From an uncultured Opitutaceae bacterium (GTDB lineage: Bacteria; Verrucomicrobiota; Verrucomicrobiia; Opitutales; Opitutaceae): DNA of 37,801 nucleotides. Each line of letters begins with the position of its first letter. Positions within the stretch are counted from its first letter, which is position 1. Under the pieces are notes generated by a model, which was given only the letters and a program-made list of their open reading frames with translations, was not told the origin of the DNA and did not search any database. Shown here piece after piece: positions 33,219-37,801 of this stretch. The DNA lies in contig CAISPT010000051.1 of assembly GCA_903887455.1 (NCBI GenBank), positions 1 through 37,801 on the forward strand, given 5' to 3'. The translations under genes and the position numbers were made by a program.

Positions 33219-34397
33219 CTAGGCACTGTTGGTCCTAGACCGAGCTCGGAGTATTCTGCGCCCAAATTCAATTCCCGGCCGCTCGACGAGCCAATGGACC
33301 GCGACCGAGGCCGGCAACACAACCGCGACGGTGCAACCGAAAAGAATTCCGGCCTGCGCCAACGGGATGTGGTCGGAAAAGCCGGGTACGGACCGGAGGT
33401 AAAGTGCCAATGGGAACAGGGCGAATAGGTGGAGCAGGTAGAGGGAGTATGAGCAGTCGGCGAGAAAGGCGCCCAATCGAGAGTCCAATGCTCTGTCGAG
33501 CGCCCTCGCCGGCAGGGCCGACCACCCGAGCGCGCTTTCGACGTGCCTCCTGTGCGCGAGGACCAGGAAGGCAAACGTGACGATTGGCAGCGTAAGCGAG
33601 TGGCTGAAGAAGCTCAGGAAAAGTGCCATCCCCGCGGAGAGGGCCGCCGACGCGTCGTTGTTCTGGTTTCTACGCGCCACCGAGTCGGCAATGAGTATAC
33701 CGGATGCGAACCAATTTAGCTTGAGCGGCAGGAAAGTCGGTTGCGGGAACACGCCTAGCACGCCCTGGCCCCCGACATACTGGCCCCAGAGCTGGTGGGC
33801 CAGGACCACCGCTGCTGTTGTCGCAGCCCCTGCCGCGACATTCCCGAAACGTCTGAGACCAAGCATCAGGAACGGGAACACGGCGTAGAACTGCATTTCC
33901 AGGCCGATGCTCCAATCAGGGATGGCGGCGACCGACTCTGCATAGCGGGGAGACAATCCGAATAGAAAGCTAAGGTGCATTAGCGCGCTCGCCCATGAGA
34001 ATGCAAAGCGCGACTCTCCTGAAGCCGCTACCTGAGCAACCGGTGCAGGGAGGCTCTCGGGATAAAACACGCCGCGCATCGAGGCATAGGACGCGCTCAG
34101 CGCCAATGCGGCGGCGAGAATCACATAATACCCGGGGGCTATCCTCATGAACCGGCGAAGGTAGAACCGGAACCACGTCCGCGGCGATTCCCACGGCTCC
34201 CTCGCCGCCCGCTCCTGAAAGTGTATGGCCATGAGAAAGCCGGAGATGATCATGAAGACATCGACAGCCAAGGCCGGGTTGCTCACCTGCAAGAGCGAGG
34301 CGTTCATCACATTCAGTGAGTGCCCGGCAATTACCCAGAGGGAAAGGACCCCCCGCAGCCCGTTGATGAATCCCCAGGGATTGGACTCCTGACGCAT
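33219..34397 (-). CDS. Acyltransferase 3 family membrane protein (OafA/NodX-like)
   Basis: Integral membrane acyltransferase of 392 residues with about ten hydrophobic helices. It opens with the family signature INGLRGVLSLWVIAGH (11-26, Arg15 and catalytic His26), VDVFMIISGFLMAI near 45 and FYLRRFMRIAPGYYV near 78-92. YSLYLLHLF lies near 325. These enzymes add acetyl or succinyl groups to sugars in the periplasm. The gene ends 21 bp from the tRNA 3' end, facing it, so it is outside cluster 2 and may belong to the right-hand module. Substrate unknown. Confidence 0.87.
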   Translation of the reverse strand: MRQESNPWGFINGLRGVLSLWVIAGHSLNVMNASLLQVSNPALAVDVFMIISGFLMAIHFQERAAREPWESPRTWFRFYLRRFMRIAPGYYVILAAALALSASYASMRGVFYPESLPAPVAQVAASGESRFAFSWASALMHLSFLFGLSPRYAESVAAIPDWSIGLEMQFYAVFPFLMLGLRRFGNVAAGAATTAAVVLAHQLWGQYVGGQGVLGVFPQPTFLPLKLNWFASGILIADSVARRNQNNDASAALSAGMALFLSFFSHSLTLPIVTFAFLVLAHRRHVESALGWSALPARALDRALDSRLGAFLADCSYSLYLLHLFALFPLALYLRSVPGFSDHIPLAQAGILFGCTVAVVLPASVAVHWLVERPGIEFGRRILRARSRTNSA

Positions 34398-34583
34398 TCC
34401 CCATTCATGCCGTTGGGTCCGGGCAAAACAAATCTAATCCCTGCGATCTAGCCGATGGGTTCAGGTTGAAAGGCGTCCGGACGAGGAGCGGAAGGCCGAG
34501 TCCTCCGCCGTGGGTCACCGTGGGCCTTGGCGATTGAGCCGGCGATGCCCGACCCAGGGGGCGAGCCGGGAGTTGTGAATAAG

Positions 34584-34608
34584 GTTACTCGATTCACCGT
34601 TGAGTAAC
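34584..34608. promoter_or_regulatory. 7-bp inverted repeat upstream of the conjugation genes
   Basis: GTTACTC (34584-34590) and GAGTAAC (34602-34608) are perfect inverted copies separated by 11 bp. The second arm ends 25 bp before the first T4SS-type gene. Size and place fit a repressor operator; no convincing -10/-35 pair is seen beside it. Confidence 0.35.
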
Positions 34609-34633
34609 GCGTATGGATGGACATGTCTAAGGC

Positions 34634-34906
34634 ATGTCGCGATTCCATTTTGACGCCGCGCTAGCCGCCGCCTTCCAGGCCACCGACGTCCTCGGATGGC
34701 TCTTCACCCTTGGCCTCGCGGGATCCGTTTGGCAGGGCATCAAGCACGCACAGCGCGCCTACCGCGCCCAAGACAAGCAGGACAAGCTCGAGGAGGCCGC
34801 CTGGGCCATCGGCATCCCCGCGATCTCCGCCGGCGTCTACTGGTTCTCGATCCGGATCGGGATCGTGAACCCCGTGTGGACACTCGGAAACCTCCCGGCC
34901 TGGTAG
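34634..34906 (+). CDS. Small membrane protein, possible T4SS pilin-like (VirB2/TrbC position)
   Basis: Protein of 90 residues with two hydrophobic helices (about 17-35 and 56-77) and a strongly charged stretch between them (HAQRAYRAQDKQDKLEEA). No cleavable signal peptide is obvious. Gene order, two small membrane proteins followed by a VirB4 ATPase, matches virB2-virB3-virB4/trbC-trbD-trbE, so it takes the VirB2 position. Sequence similarity to known pilins is not evident by eye, and the linker is longer and more charged than usual. The call rests on context. Confidence 0.5.
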   Translation: MSRFHFDAALAAAFQATDVLGWLFTLGLAGSVWQGIKHAQRAYRAQDKQDKLEEAAWAIGIPAISAGVYWFSIRIGIVNPVWTLGNLPAW

Positions 34907-34919
34907 CCGACACCTTCCC

Positions 34920-35372
34920 ATGAGAGCCGATCCTGAGGAGGCGCCCCTGCCGTACACCCCGAGCAACACAGGACGGAGGGCTAGGGTGGGGTACCTGGGC
35001 CTTGAAGGCGTGGGGTTTAACGACCTCTGGCCCGTCTTCGTGGGGCTGATTCTCAGCATAGCCGCAGCCCTCCGGTTCTTTGTCGCCGAGGCCGGAAGCG
35101 GGGTGCACTGGGTGCCTAGGACCCTCGTGGCGCTCCTTCCGTTCACCCTTGGCTTTGGCTACCTGCGGCTCCTCGTGATGGGCAGGCCCCCCCATTTTCG
35201 CGGGGACCTGCTGGCGACGGCTCTCTCGCTCCGGGTTGATTTTTCCGATCCGCCGGTCCGCTGTCTCCCCCTTCTTCCCCGCATCAGTCCCTCCGGTGGC
35301 GCCTTTCTTGGGCCCTCGAGGGCGGCGCAAAGGCTCCATCCACTTCGTGCGCTGGGACGCTCGCCGCTCTAG
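34920..35372 (+). CDS. Membrane protein, possible VirB3/TrbD-like T4SS component
   Basis: Protein of 150 residues with two hydrophobic helices (about 36-56 and 65-86) followed by LRLLVMGRPPHFRGDLL. Many VirB3/TrbD-type proteins have two helices followed by a polar segment with a similar G-K/R-P-P-H/G-Y/F pattern. The last 50 residues are Pro/Arg/Leu-rich and low in character. ATG 34920 is 13 bp after the upstream stop, and the stop is 7 bp before the VirB4 start, so the three genes form an operon. Function rests mainly on position. Confidence 0.55.
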   Translation: MRADPEEAPLPYTPSNTGRRARVGYLGLEGVGFNDLWPVFVGLILSIAAALRFFVAEAGSGVHWVPRTLVALLPFTLGFGYLRLLVMGRPPHFRGDLLATALSLRVDFSDPPVRCLPLLPRISPSGGAFLGPSRAAQRLHPLRALGRSPL

Positions 35373-35379
35373 GTCCGCC

Positions 35380-37801
35380 ATGGCACGTCCCTTTCCAGAC
35401 GGGTGGTTCGAGCGCGACATGCTCTGGTGGGGAGACTCCCTAGCCTCCGGGACCTGCCTGTCGAGGGGCGCCCGGGTCGAGGTGCCGGATCTAAGGAGTG
35501 CCGACAGCCGGACCTTGGTCGACTTGAGGCGCCATAACGCGCACCTCCTGGCCTTGGTCTCCGCAGGCTCCGCTCTCCAGGTTCAGTGGACCGTTGAGGA
35601 CGATTACGCCCAGGCCTTGGGGGCGTACGCCGGGCGGAGCGGCGAGGGGTTGCCCTGGTGCCGCCGCGCGCGCGAGGTGAGAAGGGCCTACTACGGGCGC
35701 CGGATAGAGGAAGGATCGCTGCGGCGCGAGCGCGTCCACGTCTATGTCGGCAGGCGCTGCGAGGGGCTTTCCGAGCGCGACCTCCGCTCGCTCGAGGCCT
35801 GCGACTCGTTCCTCGCACAGGCGTCCGGGGCTCTGGACGCCCAGCTCCGCGTGCTCTCCATGGTGCATCCCCTCGGGCGCTGGATCTCGATGGGGACCCC
35901 CGAGCACGCCCTCCACTTGAGGAAGTTCCTTAACCCGAGCCTCTCCCATGTGTTCTCAGCGGGACCGGACGCCGCCCTCAGCGGCTTCGACGAAAACCGC
36001 TCCATCCGGGCAAACTGCATGAGGAGCGGCCTGGAGGCATTCTCGGCGGGAGCGGGCGGCCGCGGGGTGCTCCTGCATTTCGACGGGAATTTCCACGCGC
36101 TCTTTGTCATGAGGGAATTGCCGCGCGGGACCAGGCCCGGGATGCTTCTCCCCGTGCTGGACGCCGTTGCCTCGTGCGCGTGCGTCACCCTCTCGGTCCG
36201 CCCGCTGCCGGTCGCCGCGGAGATCGACCGCCTCCGGAGGGAGATCGACGAGCTGAGCGCATTCCTCGCCGACCGGAAGGCAGCGGGCGTCGAGAACGAC
36301 ATCCGACTACGGCACACGCGCATCGAGTCGCTCCTCTCCTCGGTCACGATCCCGTTCCACCTGCTCTTCACGGTGCGGGTGTGGAGCCCCACGCAGGACG
36401 GGATCGCGGCCAAGGCGCTTGCCATGCGCTCGGCGCTCCAGGGGATCGACGGGGCCGAGTTCATGGAGGTGAACAACCCGGCGCAGGCGCGTCACCTCTT
36501 CTACGAGACGATCCCGGGGAACCTCGGGGGCACCTACCGCGGATGGGACATCTATGCCGAGAACCACAACCTCGCCGACTTGCTGCCGATCTCCTCGACC
36601 TTCACGGGGCACCTGGACGAGGCGCAGGCCCTCTACGACAGCCCCGGCGGAAGCCTCGTGGGCGTGCGCCTGGTGACGGCAGGCGGCACGCCCCAGCACT
36701 CGGTCGTCGTCGGCGTGAACGGCTCGGGCAAGTCCGCCTTCCTCGTGGACCTCATGAGCCAGACGGACTGCGACTGGGCCTACCGCTTCTACCAGGAGGA
36801 GGGCATGTCGCTCGCGACCCAGGCCGCGCTCTGCGGCATGAGGAGCCTCGTGCTGCGCGAGTCCGGAGACGTGACGCTCAACCCCTTCGACACCCTCGGG
36901 CTCCCGCTCACCTCGTCGGCGCTCGCCCGTGTCGTCCGCACGTGCATGAAATTGGTCGGCCTCTCCCGCGACGAGGACCGCAACCGCAGGCGGGAGGGGC
37001 TGATTGGCGAGTACGTCCGCAGCTGCTACGAGGACCTGGCAGAGGACTGGAGGAACGCGGACGCGGACCGTTGGGCGCTCACTTCCCGGCGTGCGCTCGC
37101 CGTGGAGAAATTGCGAAGGCCCGGCGACGACTTCGTGGACGGCTGCCTGGCCCTCCGGGAGCTCGAGATACTCGACCCCGCCTCCGCGCAGGAAAGGCTC
37201 GCTGCTGCGGCGGAGGACGAGATGGCCCGCTTCGCCTCGGACCCCAAGGGCAGGCGTTCGGTCGAAGCCCTGGCCTTTGCTGAGCTCGGCGCCGATCAGC
37301 ACCCCCGCCTCGAGGGGCTCGTCGCGCTCATGAGGCATGGGCGCCTTCCCCACCACCGGAGCGCGGCCGTGGCCGCCGAGCTCGACTTCCTCTCCTCCGA
37401 GCTCGGAAAAGGGCTCCGGTCGGGGGGCGTCGTCGGGTCCTTCATCGACGGGCCGACCAACCTGGACCTCCGGGGTCGGGGGCTTCACCTCGACACGAGC
37501 CACCTGCCCGAGGGGACGCTCAAGGACCTGGCCGGCTACGTGGTCTTCGACCACGTGCGCCAGCACATCCTCTCGCTCCCCAGGGCGGCCTCTAAGGTGA
37601 TGCTCCTGGACGAGCTCCGCCGCATCCTCCTGATCCCGGGTGCCACCGAGTTTGTGAAGGAGCTCCTTGCGCAGATGCGCAAGTACCGGTGCGCGTTCAT
37701 CGGGGCCTTCCAGGAGCCCTCCCAAATCGACGACATCGACCCGGCGCTCACGGACCTGCTGCTCGGCCAGTGCAAGCAGCTCTTCCTTATGCGCCAGAAC
37801 A
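35380..37801 (+). CDS. VirB4/TrbE family conjugal transfer ATPase (partial, runs off the window)
   Basis: The frame from ATG 35380 is open for at least 807 codons to the window end. The N-terminal 430 residues fit the VirB4 N-domain (WISMGTPEHALHLRKF near 169, PFHLLFTVRVWSP near 326, RHLFYETIPGN near 374, ISSTFTGH near 407). The RecA-like ATPase has Walker A GVNGSGKS at 445-452, TLNPFDTLG near 505 and Walker B VMLLDE at 740-745, followed by a GAFQEPSQI sensor-like motif near 773. It powers pilus assembly and substrate transfer at the inner membrane in type IV secretion. AGG precedes ATG by 6 nt. Confidence 0.88.
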   Translation, partial: MARPFPDGWFERDMLWWGDSLASGTCLSRGARVEVPDLRSADSRTLVDLRRHNAHLLALVSAGSALQVQWTVEDDYAQALGAYAGRSGEGLPWCRRAREVRRAYYGRRIEEGSLRRERVHVYVGRRCEGLSERDLRSLEACDSFLAQASGALDAQLRVLSMVHPLGRWISMGTPEHALHLRKFLNPSLSHVFSAGPDAALSGFDENRSIRANCMRSGLEAFSAGAGGRGVLLHFDGNFHALFVMRELPRGTRPGMLLPVLDAVASCACVTLSVRPLPVAAEIDRLRREIDELSAFLADRKAAGVENDIRLRHTRIESLLSSVTIPFHLLFTVRVWSPTQDGIAAKALAMRSALQGIDGAEFMEVNNPAQARHLFYETIPGNLGGTYRGWDIYAENHNLADLLPISSTFTGHLDEAQALYDSPGGSLVGVRLVTAGGTPQHSVVVGVNGSGKSAFLVDLMSQTDCDWAYRFYQEEGMSLATQAALCGMRSLVLRESGDVTLNPFDTLGLPLTSSALARVVRTCMKLVGLSRDEDRNRRREGLIGEYVRSCYEDLAEDWRNADADRWALTSRRALAVEKLRRPGDDFVDGCLALRELEILDPASAQERLAAAAEDEMARFASDPKGRRSVEALAFAELGADQHPRLEGLVALMRHGRLPHHRSAAVAAELDFLSSELGKGLRSGGVVGSFIDGPTNLDLRGRGLHLDTSHLPEGTLKDLAGYVVFDHVRQHILSLPRAASKVMLLDELRRILLIPGATEFVKELLAQMRKYRCAFIGAFQEPSQIDDIDPALTDLLLGQCKQLFLMRQN

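Noticed and set aside
34448-34648. Minus-strand frame of 66 codons upstream of the T4SS operon
   Set aside because: No homology-like features, overlaps the start of the first T4SS gene and covers the inverted repeat.
36174-37283. Plus-strand frame of 369 codons inside VirB4
   Set aside because: It is out of frame with VirB4, very rich in Arg/Pro/Gly and has no recognisable domain.
36307-37725. Long minus-strand open frame (472 codons) opposite VirB4
   Set aside because: It lies wholly antisense to a VirB4 frame with Walker A and B motifs, and its protein is low-complexity Glu/Arg/Val-rich, typical of shadows in GC-rich DNA.
33170-37801. Second copy of the tRNA 3' end (attachment repeat)
   Set aside because: I looked for the TTCGATTCCCCGC core elsewhere and found no other copy, so no att site is annotated.
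1-37801. CRISPR arrays, insertion sequences, transposases or rRNA genes
   Set aside because: No regularly spaced repeats, transposase motifs or rRNA-like stretches were seen. No gene-free stretch longer than 300 bp was found either.

Overview
The window is GC-rich bacterial DNA made up mainly of two long, leftward (minus-strand) surface-polysaccharide gene clusters set among housekeeping genes, with the start of a conjugation-type (type IV secretion) module at the right edge. The Wzm/Wzt-type ABC exporter, a family 9 (heptosyltransferase-like) glycosyltransferase domain and an O-antigen ligase/polymerase-type protein point to a diderm (Gram-negative-type) bacterium. Shine-Dalgarno sequences are mostly weak or absent, TTG and GTG starts are common, Arg codon AGG is frequent, and the one tRNA (Gly-CCC) has A as discriminator base. 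None of this fixes the phylum; a non-proteobacterial lineage such as Verrucomicrobiota or Armatimonadota is only a guess.

Layout. 1-2009: the tail of an unidentified gene, an M42 aminopeptidase (minus) and hisA (plus). 1978-17761: cluster 1, thirteen closely packed minus-strand genes. In transcription order these are asparagine synthase-like amidotransferase, GT4, Wzy-like membrane polymerase, PIG-L deacetylase, three GT4-type enzymes, WcaF-type acetyltransferase, GT4, O-antigen ligase/polymerase, GT2, polyprenyl-phosphate sugar-1-phosphate transferase (WcaJ type) and a flavin disulfide reductase. 17916-19464: a small housekeeping block with a DJ-1/PfpI protein (minus), and ybaB and recR (plus). 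19457-33002: cluster 2, twelve minus-strand genes: a GT-A enzyme, Wzt with a C-terminal substrate domain, FkbM methyltransferase, a GT9-GT4 fusion, Wzm, a hexapeptide acyltransferase, then GT2, a GT-A enzyme, FkbM, GT2, GT4 and GT2. 33123-33197: tRNA-Gly. 33219-34397: acyltransferase-3 membrane protein. 34634-37801: two small membrane proteins and a VirB4/TrbE ATPase that runs off the end.

How the genes may work together (inference). Cluster 1 looks like a Wzy-type pathway: WcaJ loads the first sugar phosphate on undecaprenyl phosphate, the GTs extend the unit, the acetyltransferase, PIG-L and AsnB enzymes decorate it, and one or both large membrane proteins polymerise or ligate it. No Wzx flippase, Wza or Wzc is visible. 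Cluster 2 looks like an ABC-transporter pathway: a glycan is assembled in the cytoplasm, methylated by FkbM enzymes, recognised by the Wzt C-terminal domain and exported through Wzm. Many genes are joined by 4-bp NTGA stop/start overlaps, so translation within each cluster is probably coupled.

Limits: all calls come from reading the sequence and recognising family motifs. No database search was run, acceptor and donor sugars cannot be assigned, and several start codons are judgement calls.
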